A stretch of DNA of 64,000 nucleotides from Olsenella_L sp051876355. GTDB lineage: Bacteria > Actinomycetota > Coriobacteriia > Coriobacteriales > Atopobiaceae. The position numbers were made by a program, and so were the translations under genes. Below are positions 8,133 to 16,191 of the stretch, one piece after another (positions within the stretch are counted from its first letter, which is position 1; each line of letters opens with the position of its first letter). A model generated the notes under the pieces. That model saw nothing but the letters and a program-made list of their open reading frames with translations. It ran no database searches and was not told where the DNA came from. The stretch covers positions 204,148-268,147 of the forward strand of contig JBJEHU010000037.1 of NCBI GenBank assembly GCA_051876355.1, given 5' to 3'.

Positions 8133-8642
8133 ATGGCTGTGGCGAAGAGCGAACAGGAGCAGAGCATCATCGATGCGCTCGAGAAGGTGGCGCCCGCGCA
8201 TGCGATCGATATCGTGGATGTGAGCGTCGAAGGCGCAAAGACGGCGCCGATCGTCTGCATCAGGATCGATCACGCAGACGAGAGCGCAGAGCCGATCACG
8301 CTCGACGAGGTGACGGCGCAGGGCGGCTGGATCAACGAGGTCGTGGACGAGCTCGATCCCTTCCCGGGTGCCTATACGCTCGAGATCTCGTCGCCGGGGA
8401 TGTCCCGCCCTCTGAGGCGTCCGCATGACTTCGAGCGCTTCGCAGGCGAGGCCGTCCAGATCAAGCTGGACCGTTCCGAGGGTCGCAGACGCTGGACAGG
8501 CGTGCTCAAGGGCTTCGAGGATGGCTCTGTCGTGCTCGATACCGACGAGGGGGAGCAGCGCTTCCCGCTCGGAGAGATCGCGAAGTGCACGATCAAGCCC
8601 GATTTCGATACAGCTGGCAAAAAGCGTGGCGGCAAGAACTAG
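8133..8642 (+). CDS. rimP: ribosome maturation factor RimP
   Basis: About 169 residues, needed for late assembly of the 30S subunit. Recognised by the conserved core YTLEISSPGMSRPL and RPHDFERFAGEAVQIK, the C-terminal SH3-like part and its place before nusA-infB. The sequence GAAGGAGG sits only 2-5 nt from ATG 8133; the GTG at 8139, two codons on, has ideal spacing (8 nt from AGGAGG) and is an equally good start. First gene of the rimP-nusA-infB-rbfA block. Confidence 0.93.
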   Translation: MAVAKSEQEQSIIDALEKVAPAHAIDIVDVSVEGAKTAPIVCIRIDHADESAEPITLDEVTAQGGWINEVVDELDPFPGAYTLEISSPGMSRPLRRPHDFERFAGEAVQIKLDRSEGRRRWTGVLKGFEDGSVVLDTDEGEQRFPLGEIAKCTIKPDFDTAGKKRGGKN

Positions 8643-8663
8643 GCCGCCAAGGAGGAATGAGAT

Positions 8664-9926
8664 ATGGCATCTGAAATGATGGAAGCGCTCATGGCGCTCT
8701 GCAAGGAAAAGCACATCGACGAGCTCTACCTGCTCGACCGTCTCGAGCAGTCGCTCGCAAAGAGCTATGCCGACGTCCTGCACCTCGACTGGGGCGCAAA
8801 GGTCACGATCGACCGCCAGACCGGCAAGATCTATGTCTACCGCCTCGAGCCGAAGGACGAGTCCTGGAACGACGAGACCGGCGAGTTCGAGGAGTTCGAC
8901 GAGATCGACGTCACGCCGAAGGACACGAGCCGTCTTGCTGCCCAGCAGGCAAAGGCCGAGATCAACAACATCGTGCGCAATGCTGCACGCCAGCAGATCT
9001 ACGAGGAGTTCTCTGACCGCATCGGCGACATCATCACCGGCACGGTGCTCCAGTCGACGCCTGACTTCACAATCGTGAAGATCCGCGAGGGCGTCGAGGC
9101 CGAGCTCCCGCACTTCGACCTCCATCGCCATCCCGATGAGCGCAACGAGCGTCCGGTCGGCGAGCACTATGCGCACAACCAGCGCATCAAGGCCATCATC
9201 GTCGATGTCCGCGACCCGAACAGCACGGTCCAGCCGACGCGCGGCGAGCGTCAGCGTCCGGCGATCGTAATCTCCCGCACCCACCCGAACCTCATCGCGA
9301 AGCTCTTCGAGCTCGAGGTGCCTGAGGTCTACGACAAGGTCGTGAAGGTGAACTCCGTCGCTCGCGAGCCGGGCATCCGCTCGAAGGTCGCCGTCTCCTC
9401 TGTCGACGAGCACCTCGATCCGGTCGGCGCCTGCGTCGGACCGAAGGGCAGCCGTGTCCGCACGGTTGTCTCCGAGCTCAGGGGCGAGCGCGTCGACGTC
9501 GTGCTCTGGGACGAGGATCCGGCCAAGCGTGTCGCGAACGCGCTGTCGCCTGCGAAGGTCTCCCGCGTGCTTGTCGACCCCGAGAGCAACTACTGCACGG
9601 TCATCGTGCCGGACGACCAGCTTTCCCTCGCTATCGGCAAGGAAGGCCAGAACGCACGTCTTGCTGCACGCCTCACGGGCTACCATATCGATATCAAGAA
9701 CGAGTCGCTCGCTAAGAGCATCCTGAACGGGACGCATATCCCGGCACCGCAGCATGAGGAGGACACGCTCATCGACGATGGCACCGAAGAGGGCCATCGC
9801 TGCGAGTACGTGAGCCCCGACGGCATGCGCTGCCGCAACATGGCCCGTCCGGGATCGAAGTACTGCGGCATCCACGAGAAGCTCATGGACGCCGAGGTCA
9901 CAGACGATCCCGATTCGCTGATCTGA
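8664..9926 (+). CDS. nusA: transcription termination/antitermination protein NusA with Cys3-His tail
   Basis: 420 residues; binds RNA polymerase and nascent RNA. N-terminal RNAP-binding domain (1-118), S1 domain (about 121-190, GDIITGTVLQ onward), then two KH domains (about 200-345, with VGACVGPKGSRVR and LSLAIGKEGQNARLAARLTG). The last 43 residues are unusual: C380-x9-C390-x10-C401-x2-H404 in the context HRCEYVSPDGMRCRN and GSKYCGIHEK. This is a probable zinc-binding knuckle with the spacing of the eukaryotic WRC motif. No ylxR gene follows, although it usually does in Gram-positive bacteria. Good ribosome binding site GGAGG at 8649-8653. No acidic repeats of the enterobacterial type. Confidence 0.96.
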   Translation: MASEMMEALMALCKEKHIDELYLLDRLEQSLAKSYADVLHLDWGAKVTIDRQTGKIYVYRLEPKDESWNDETGEFEEFDEIDVTPKDTSRLAAQQAKAEINNIVRNAARQQIYEEFSDRIGDIITGTVLQSTPDFTIVKIREGVEAELPHFDLHRHPDERNERPVGEHYAHNQRIKAIIVDVRDPNSTVQPTRGERQRPAIVISRTHPNLIAKLFELEVPEVYDKVVKVNSVAREPGIRSKVAVSSVDEHLDPVGACVGPKGSRVRTVVSELRGERVDVVLWDEDPAKRVANALSPAKVSRVLVDPESNYCTVIVPDDQLSLAIGKEGQNARLAARLTGYHIDIKNESLAKSILNGTHIPAPQHEEDTLIDDGTEEGHRCEYVSPDGMRCRNMARPGSKYCGIHEKLMDAEVTDDPDSLI

Positions 9927-9928
9927 CA

Positions 9929-9947
9929 ATGCGACGGCACGTCGCAT
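9929..9947 (+). repeat. small inverted repeat between nusA and infB
   Basis: ATGCGACG-gca-CGTCGCAT, 8-bp stem and 3-nt loop, with another copy of the right arm (GTCGCATCT) just before infB. There is no T-tract, so it is more likely an RNA stability or processing element than a terminator. Confidence 0.4.
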
Positions 9948-9978
9948 CTCATCCGTCGCATCTAGGAAGGTTGGTTAC

Positions 9979-12726
9979 ATGGCAAAGACCCGCGTACATG
10001 ATCTGGCAAAGGAATACGGGATGTCGAGCAAGGAGATGCTCGACTATCTCGATCAGATGAAGATACCGGCAAAGTCGCCGTCTTCGACGCTCGAAGACGT
10101 CTACGTGAACCTTGTCCGCAAGAAGCTGAAGCCGATTCTCGAGGCCAGGGCTGCAGAGATCGAGGCCCAGAAGAAGGCCGAGGCCGAGGCAAAGGCAGAG
10201 GAAGAGCGCAAGGCTGCCGCCGAGGCAGAGCGCGAGCGTGTCGCGGCCGAGAAGCGCCGTGCGCAGGAGCGTGCTGTCGAGGAGCAGCGCCGCCGCGAGG
10301 CGGAGGCTGCCCGCAAGAAGGCCGAGGAGGAGCGCGCCGAGCAGGAGCGCAAGGCAAAGGAAGAGGCAGAGAAGAACCGTGTCAGGGATACGGCTCCGAA
10401 GAGCGTGCCGTCCTTCACGAGCCTGCTTGACCAGATCGCCCAGCAGGAAAAGGTCCTGAAGCAGCAGGAAGAGGAGAAGGAGGCACGCAAGAAGCAGGAA
10501 GCCGAAGAGCGTGCCGCCAGGAAGCGCCAGCGTCCCGAGCGCAGGAACTCCTCCGAGCGTGGCGGCCGCAATGAGCGCAATGAGCGTGGCGGCCGCAACG
10601 GCGAGGAGCGCACGGACGAGCGCCATGAGCGCAACGACCGCCGTGGCTTCTCCATGGACGAAGTCAGAAGGAATGCCGCCCAGGCTGCTCCTGCAGGAGA
10701 GGGCAAGCCGGACAGCCGTGGCGAGAACCGCCGCAGGAACCAGAAGCACAGCCGCAGGCAGGATGACGGGGAAGACCGCTATAGCCGCATGGCGCGTGCT
10801 GCCGAGGAGTACAACCGCGAGCACGTGCTCGAGGAGGCCCGTGCTGCTGTCGAGGAAGCGACGCGCGAATCGACCGGCCGCCGCAAGCGCCGCAAGGAGC
10901 GCCGTGTCAAGCAGGCTGCCGAGGCTGCCCAGGAGAAGCGCATCGAGGAGGCCGTGAAGAACGATCAGGACCTCTCCCAGCTCGATACGATCAAGGTCCC
11001 GCAGGGCTCGACCGTGGCCGAGCTCGCAGATCTCCTCAAGGTCCCTGCGAATGACATCATCAAGCGCCTGTTCCTGCTCGGAACGCCGCTGACGATGACA
11101 CAGAGCATGACGGACGACCAGATCGAGCTCATCGCCGACGACCTTGGCCGCGACGTCAAGGTCATGACCAAGGAGGAGGAGAACTCCTTCAGCTTCTACG
11201 ACGATCCGAAGGACCTCGTGCCGAGGCCGCCTGTCGTCACCGTCATGGGCCATGTCGACCACGGCAAGACGTCGCTTCTCGACGCAATCCGCCACACGGG
11301 TGTCGCTGCCGGCGAGGCGGGCGGCATCACGCAGGCCATCGGTGCATCCCAGGTCAAGATCCATGGCCGCACGATCACGTTCATCGATACGCCGGGCCAT
11401 GCAACGTTCACGGCCATGCGTGCCCGTGGCGCCAAGGTCACGGATATCGTCATCCTGATCGTCGCTGCCGACGACGGCGTCATGCCCCAGACCATCGAGT
11501 CCATCAACCATGCAAAGGCGGCAAACGTTCCTATCATCGTCGCCGTCAACAAGATCGACAAGCCGGGCGCAAACCCGGACAAGGTGCGCCAGGAGCTCAC
11601 GGAATATGGCATCATCCCCGAGGAATGGGGCGGCCAGAACATGTTCGTGAACATCTCCGCCAAGAAGAAGATCGGCATTGAGGACCTTCTCGAAGCTGTC
11701 CTTCTCGAGGCCGACTACCTCGAGCTCAAGGCGAACCCGAACACGTTCGCATCCGGCTATGTCCTCGAGGCGAAGCTTGACCGCGGCCGCGGCTCTGTCG
11801 CCACGATCCTCGTGAACAGGGGCACGCTCCACGTCGGCGACGCCGTCGTGGCAGGCACGGCCTATGGACGTGTCCGCGCCATGCTCGACCAGCACGGCAA
11901 CAACGTCTCCGAAGCCAAGCCGTCCGACCCTGTCGAGATCCTGGGCCTCCAGTCGATCCCGAACGCAGGCGACGAGTTCCGCGTGTTCGACGACGAGCGC
12001 GATGCACGCTCCCTCGCCGAGCAGCGCCAGCTCAAGGCCCGCATCGAGGAGCAGAACAAGGCAAAGCACGTCACGCTCGAGAACCTCTTCGACACGATGG
12101 AGGAGGCGGATGTCAAGGAGCTCAACCTCATCATCAAGGCAGACGTCCAGGGCTCCATCGAGGCACTCGTCGATGCCCTCTCGAAGCTCGACCAGTCCGA
12201 GGTCCGCATCAACGTGATCCACACGGCTGTCGGTGCCATCAACGAGACCGATGTCATCCTCGCCGATGCCTCCAATGCCATCATCATCGGCTTCGGCGTC
12301 CGTCCGGATGCCAAGGCCCGCCAGGCAGCAGAGAAGGCCGGCGTCGAGATCCGTACCTACTCCGTCATCTACAAGGCCATCGAGGAGATCGATGCTGCAC
12401 GCATCGGCATGCTCAAGCCGACGGAGGAGGAGAAGCAGACCGCTACCATCGAGGTGCGCCAGACGTACAAGGTTCCGAAGGTCGGCATCGCAGCCGGCTG
12501 CATGGTCCAGGAAGGCGAGGTTTCTGCCACCGACCAGGTCCGCCTTGTCAGGAACGGCATCGTCGTCTACGATGGCACGATCGCTTCGCTTCGCCGCTAC
12601 AAGGACGAGGTCAAGAGCGTCAAGGCCGGCTTCGAGTGCGGCATCTCGCTCGAGAACTATCAGGATATCCATGTGGGCGACACGATCGAGTCCTACAAGA
12701 TCGTCGAGGTTGCCCGTACCGAGTAA
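9979..12726 (+). CDS. infB: translation initiation factor IF-2
   Basis: 915-residue GTPase that places initiator tRNA on the 30S subunit. Residues 1-60 are the IF2_N fold. About 60-330 form a long charged Lys/Glu/Arg/Ala-rich linker, including an Asn/Arg/Gly-rich stretch with repeated ERGGRNE, likely disordered. A second IF2_N-like segment follows near 345-395. The G domain has GHVDHGKT (about 424-431), DTPGH (about 470) and NKID (about 524), and is followed by domains II-IV. Start ATG preceded by AGGAAGG. Co-transcribed with nusA and rbfA. Confidence 0.97.
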   Translation: MAKTRVHDLAKEYGMSSKEMLDYLDQMKIPAKSPSSTLEDVYVNLVRKKLKPILEARAAEIEAQKKAEAEAKAEEERKAAAEAERERVAAEKRRAQERAVEEQRRREAEAARKKAEEERAEQERKAKEEAEKNRVRDTAPKSVPSFTSLLDQIAQQEKVLKQQEEEKEARKKQEAEERAARKRQRPERRNSSERGGRNERNERGGRNGEERTDERHERNDRRGFSMDEVRRNAAQAAPAGEGKPDSRGENRRRNQKHSRRQDDGEDRYSRMARAAEEYNREHVLEEARAAVEEATRESTGRRKRRKERRVKQAAEAAQEKRIEEAVKNDQDLSQLDTIKVPQGSTVAELADLLKVPANDIIKRLFLLGTPLTMTQSMTDDQIELIADDLGRDVKVMTKEEENSFSFYDDPKDLVPRPPVVTVMGHVDHGKTSLLDAIRHTGVAAGEAGGITQAIGASQVKIHGRTITFIDTPGHATFTAMRARGAKVTDIVILIVAADDGVMPQTIESINHAKAANVPIIVAVNKIDKPGANPDKVRQELTEYGIIPEEWGGQNMFVNISAKKKIGIEDLLEAVLLEADYLELKANPNTFASGYVLEAKLDRGRGSVATILVNRGTLHVGDAVVAGTAYGRVRAMLDQHGNNVSEAKPSDPVEILGLQSIPNAGDEFRVFDDERDARSLAEQRQLKARIEEQNKAKHVTLENLFDTMEEADVKELNLIIKADVQGSIEALVDALSKLDQSEVRINVIHTAVGAINETDVILADASNAIIIGFGVRPDAKARQAAEKAGVEIRTYSVIYKAIEEIDAARIGMLKPTEEEKQTATIEVRQTYKVPKVGIAAGCMVQEGEVSATDQVRLVRNGIVVYDGTIASLRRYKDEVKSVKAGFECGISLENYQDIHVGDTIESYKIVEVARTE

Positions 12727-12735
12727 GGTCAAGAC

Positions 12736-13137
12736 ATGAAGCAGAACAGGAATTCCCGCCGCATCAACGAACAGGCGCGCGAGAAGATTGCAGACATACT
12801 TCTGTTCGAGATCTCCGATCCCGATCTCGCGCTCGTCACGGTGACGGGCGCCGAGGTCGCAATCGACAAGTCCTTCATGCGTGTCTACGTGTCCTGCGAT
12901 GCAGACCGCTACGAGGAAGTCATGGCGGCTCTCGACCGCGCGAAGGGGCGCATCCGCTCGCTCTTCGGGCACGCTGTTGCCTGGAGGGTCACGCCCGAGA
13001 TCGAGTTCCGCATCGATACGACGACCGATGAGGCCGAGCAGATTGCCCGCGCCCTCAAGAACGTCCCGCCGACGCTCGCGGTCGAGAAGGACGAGGATGG
13101 CTATCCGATCCAGCCGTCCGAGCCTGATGCCGAATAG
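12736..13137 (+). CDS. rbfA: 30S ribosome-binding factor RbfA
   Basis: 133 residues, KH-like fold, needed for maturation of the 16S rRNA 5' end and cold adaptation. Recognised from NSRRINEQAREKIADIL, ISDPDLALVTVTGAEV and the C-terminal IEFRIDTTTDEAEQI. Starts 9 nt after infB, with AAGGTCAAG as ribosome binding site. The position directly after infB and before an nrnA-like gene and truB is the common Gram-positive order. Confidence 0.95.
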   Translation: MKQNRNSRRINEQAREKIADILLFEISDPDLALVTVTGAEVAIDKSFMRVYVSCDADRYEEVMAALDRAKGRIRSLFGHAVAWRVTPEIEFRIDTTTDEAEQIARALKNVPPTLAVEKDEDGYPIQPSEPDAE

Positions 13138-13144
13138 AGGGACC

Positions 13145-14185
13145 GTGCAATACGACGATTTGAAGACGCAGGCCGCTGCATTCACGGCCCTTGTCTCCCT
13201 GATTGAGGAGGCGCAGACGATCTGTGTCTGCGCCCATACGAGCCCGGACGGAGACGCCCTGGGCTCGGGCCTCGCTCTTGCCCATATCCTCCGTCGCCGC
13301 TGGCCGGAAAAGACCGTCACGAACCTTTTGGCCGACTCCGACCCGGTACCGAGGATCTACGCATTCCTGCCGGGTGCCGACGGGTTTGTCCCTGCTGCAG
13401 AATATGCAGGAGCGCCCGATCTCTTCATCAGCGTCGACCTTCCGGCGCCGGGGCGCCTGAACGAGGCCGAAGCGGTGCTGAAGCGTGCTCCGAAGGTGGC
13501 AGAGATAGACCACCATCCGTCCGAGAAGCCGTTCGGCGACGTGCATGTCGTGCGTCCCGACGCTGCTGCCACCGGCGTCATCATCGCCGAGTTCGCGCAG
13601 CATATCGAGGCAGAAATGACGCCCGATATCGCTGACTGCCTCTTCTGTGCCGTCATGACCGATACGGGGCGCTTCCAGTACCAGAACGCGAATCCGGAGG
13701 CGTTCGATATCGCCTCCTATCTTGTCGATTCCGGGGCGAACCCGTCGAATGTGTCGCTCCATGTCTACCAGAGCTTCCGCCTGCAGTACCTGCATCTCGA
13801 GGCTGTGGTCATGGCAAGGATCAAGACATTTTTGGGCGGACGCATCTCGTACAGCTACTCGACCGTGGACGATCTCGAACGCACGGGAGCCCAGCTCGAC
13901 GAGTGCGATGGTCTCATCGATGTCGTGAGGAGCGTCGACGGTGCCGAGGTGGCGCTGTTTTTGAAGGAGCTTCCGGGAGGAGGCGTCCGCGGCAACCTGC
14001 GCTCGAAGAGCGACTACGATATCTCGGTCGTCGCGCGCGAGCTCGGCGGAGGCGGACACAAGGCTGCTGCCGGCTTCACGATCAAGGGCGACCTCGACGA
14101 GGCGCTCTCTGTCGTGCTGCCGCGCCTCAAGGCCCTGCTCACGAACGAGCCCTGCGCTCCTGCCATGGGCGGGGTGAGCGAGTGA
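13145..14185 (+). CDS. DHH family phosphoesterase, NrnA-like (oligoribonuclease / pAp phosphatase)
   Basis: 346 residues. DHH domain motifs: SPDGDALGSG (metal Asp pair), IDHHPSE (the DHH triad) and an MTDTGRF segment. The DHHA1 domain has GGGGHKAAAGF near the C-terminus. The family (NrnA/YtqI) degrades 2-5 nt RNA and 3'-phosphoadenosine 5'-phosphate, and sits next to rbfA and truB in many Gram-positives. The GTG at 13145 is chosen, with AGAGGGA just upstream; an in-frame ATG at 13127 overlaps rbfA and lacks a ribosome binding site. The stop overlaps the truB start (GTGA). Confidence 0.88.
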   Translation: MQYDDLKTQAAAFTALVSLIEEAQTICVCAHTSPDGDALGSGLALAHILRRRWPEKTVTNLLADSDPVPRIYAFLPGADGFVPAAEYAGAPDLFISVDLPAPGRLNEAEAVLKRAPKVAEIDHHPSEKPFGDVHVVRPDAAATGVIIAEFAQHIEAEMTPDIADCLFCAVMTDTGRFQYQNANPEAFDIASYLVDSGANPSNVSLHVYQSFRLQYLHLEAVVMARIKTFLGGRISYSYSTVDDLERTGAQLDECDGLIDVVRSVDGAEVALFLKELPGGGVRGNLRSKSDYDISVVARELGGGGHKAAAGFTIKGDLDEALSVVLPRLKALLTNEPCAPAMGGVSE

Positions 14186-15117
14186 AGCGCGGACAGAGCG
14201 GACTCAATCTGCTGCTTGCCATCGACAAGCCTCTCGGCATCACGAGCCATGATGCGGTCTCGAAAGTGCGCTACGCCCTGGGCGAGCGCCGCGTAGGACA
14301 CGCTGGCACGCTCGATCCGGCTGCATCCGGCCTTCTTGTCGTCGGTGTCGGCCAGGGGACCCGCCTCATGGGCATGCTCACGCAGGACAGGAAGTCCTAT
14401 GAGGCACGCATCTCGTTCGGCCGCGAGACCGATACGGATGACCGCGAGGGCAAGACGGTGCGTACGGCAGAGGTGCCGAAGCGCCTCTTCGAAGAAGACG
14501 AGGCAAGGCGTGTCCTTGCTTCTCTTGTCGGCGTCCAGGACCAGGTACCGCCTGCCTATTCTGCCATCTCGATCGACGGCAAGCGTGCCTATGCGCTTGC
14601 CCGCGAAGGAGAGCAGGTGGAGCTCGCCTCCCGGAGGATCGAGATCTTCCAGGTCATGCTCCTCGCTGTCGGCGAGGACGACGAAGGCCTCTTCTGGGAC
14701 TGTGCCTTTACGGTCTCGAAGGGCACCTATATCAGGAGCATCGCGCGCGACCTCGGGCGTACGCTCGGGTGTGCGGCGCATCTCGGAGCGCTTCGGCGCC
14801 TCTCGTCCGGAAACCTTACCTTGAAGAGCGCCCATACGCTCGAAGAGGTCGCAGCTGCAGGAGCAGACGGCATCCTTGCTCTGGCGGCAGACCCGGTGCG
14901 TGCGCTCGGACTTCCGAAGCGTGCCGTCACGGACCGGGAGCTCGAGATGCTCCTTCAGGGCAAGACGCTCGGCAAGGGCAGCCTCGATATGCATGAGGGG
15001 GAGCGCTGCGCGATGGTCTTCTCCGGCAAGGTCTATGGTGTCTGGGAATGTGCAGGCGACCGCCTGAAGACTGTCGCGAATTTCCCGGCAGGCATTTCAG
15101 GCGTACACGAAGGATAG
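14182..15117 (+). CDS. truB: tRNA pseudouridine(55) synthase TruB
   Basis: 311 residues; makes the universal pseudouridine 55 in the T loop of tRNA. Motif II RVGHAGTLDPAASGLL holds the catalytic Asp, and KSYEARISFGRETDTDD, PPAYSAISIDGKRAY and SKGTYIRSIARDLG are all present. GTG start within the preceding gene's stop, so translation is coupled. A short C-terminal PUA-like end is present (GERCAMVFSGKVYGVW). Confidence 0.95.
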   Translation: MKRGQSGLNLLLAIDKPLGITSHDAVSKVRYALGERRVGHAGTLDPAASGLLVVGVGQGTRLMGMLTQDRKSYEARISFGRETDTDDREGKTVRTAEVPKRLFEEDEARRVLASLVGVQDQVPPAYSAISIDGKRAYALAREGEQVELASRRIEIFQVMLLAVGEDDEGLFWDCAFTVSKGTYIRSIARDLGRTLGCAAHLGALRRLSSGNLTLKSAHTLEEVAAAGADGILALAADPVRALGLPKRAVTDRELEMLLQGKTLGKGSLDMHEGERCAMVFSGKVYGVWECAGDRLKTVANFPAGISGVHEG

Positions 15118-15129
15118 GGGATAGACACG

Positions 15130-16191
15130 ATGGAGCGCTTGTGCGGCTATGCACTGCCGCTCGATGCAGCGGCACGTGCAGCACTCGTGGATGCTGCTGT
15201 CTTCGGCCTAAAGGGGCTGCCAGAGCCTCGGTCTCATGAGCTTGGCAGGCTCTATGTGGCAGACGGCGTGACGTTTGCCGAGGATGCCCCTTCCGTCATT
15301 GCCCTGGGTGCGTTCGATGGCCTGCACCTTGGCCACAGGGCACTCATTTCCCGCCTTCTGGCGGACGCAGCCGAGCGTAGCCTTCCTTCTGTCGTCGTGA
15401 CGTTCGACCCCGATCCGTCAGAAGTCGTCGATCCCCATCCCGAGGCACGGCTCCTCGCGGTATCTGACCGCGTGCGCGGACTCCTTTCGCTCGGTGCCGA
15501 CGCTGTCCTTGTCATGCACTTCACACGCGAGCTCGCAGGGCTTGCGCCTGAGGCATTCTGCTCCCGCATTGCAGAAGCGCTCCATCCTGTTGCCGTGCAT
15601 GTCGGCACGAACTTCCGCTTCGGTGCCCGCGGTGCGGGCGATGTGGCAGCGCTTGGCCGGTTCATGGGCCAGCATGGAGCTGCATGCGTGCCGCAGGACC
15701 TCGCGCTTGGCGGCAAGGAGCCGGTGAGCGCGACGAGGACACGGCATCTGCTCTTTGAGGGGAAGGTGGATGCGGCGGCAGAGCTTCTTGGCCGCTGCCA
15801 TTTCGTCCGAGGCACTGTCATGCATGGGCGTGGCGAAGGAACGGGCATGGGCTTTGCGACGGCGAATGTCCAATGCGCGAAGCTTTCGGCGATGCCGGGC
15901 GAAGGCGTCTATGGCGGATATGTCGTGGTCGACGGCGTGCCTTATGCCGCTGCCATCAATGTCGGGGCTCCGAAGAGCTTCGAGGCGGAAGAGCGGCCCG
16001 AGTTCCTCGAGGCGCACCTGCTCGGATTCTCCGGCGATATCTACGGGCGGGAGGTGCAGGTCGTCTTCTGCCGCTGGCTCAGGGCACAGCGCAAGTTCGC
16101 ATCGATGGTGGAACTCGAAGCAGTGGTTCGCGGGAACATCGAGTGGGTACATGAGAACTTGGGTGCCGACAGCGAGGGGGCAATCTGTTGA
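15130..16191 (+). CDS. ribF: bifunctional riboflavin kinase / FAD synthetase
   Basis: 353 residues. The N-terminal nucleotidyltransferase domain has LGAFDGLHLGHRALI (HxGH motif) and VVVTFDPDP. The C-terminal kinase domain starts near residue 220 with RGTVMHGRGEGTGMGFATAN (the GxGxxxGxPTAN-type motif; here FATAN replaces FPTAN) and ends with AQRKFASMVEL. It converts riboflavin to FMN and FAD, which the many flavoproteins of the neighbouring butyrate cluster need. Stop overlaps dnaG start. Confidence 0.94.
   Translation: MERLCGYALPLDAAARAALVDAAVFGLKGLPEPRSHELGRLYVADGVTFAEDAPSVIALGAFDGLHLGHRALISRLLADAAERSLPSVVVTFDPDPSEVVDPHPEARLLAVSDRVRGLLSLGADAVLVMHFTRELAGLAPEAFCSRIAEALHPVAVHVGTNFRFGARGAGDVAALGRFMGQHGAACVPQDLALGGKEPVSATRTRHLLFEGKVDAAAELLGRCHFVRGTVMHGRGEGTGMGFATANVQCAKLSAMPGEGVYGGYVVVDGVPYAAAINVGAPKSFEAEERPEFLEAHLLGFSGDIYGREVQVVFCRWLRAQRKFASMVELEAVVRGNIEWVHENLGADSEGAIC

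Noticed and set aside
9929..9947. Hairpin between nusA and infB as a terminator
   Set aside because: Stem of 8 bp with no T-tract inside an operon whose genes must be co-expressed.
8103..13320. Two very long minus-strand frames (614 and 1123 codons) opposite rimP-nusA-infB-rbfA
   Set aside because: Antisense shadows of housekeeping genes; leucine-, aspartate- and arginine-rich translations with no motif and no ribosome binding sites.
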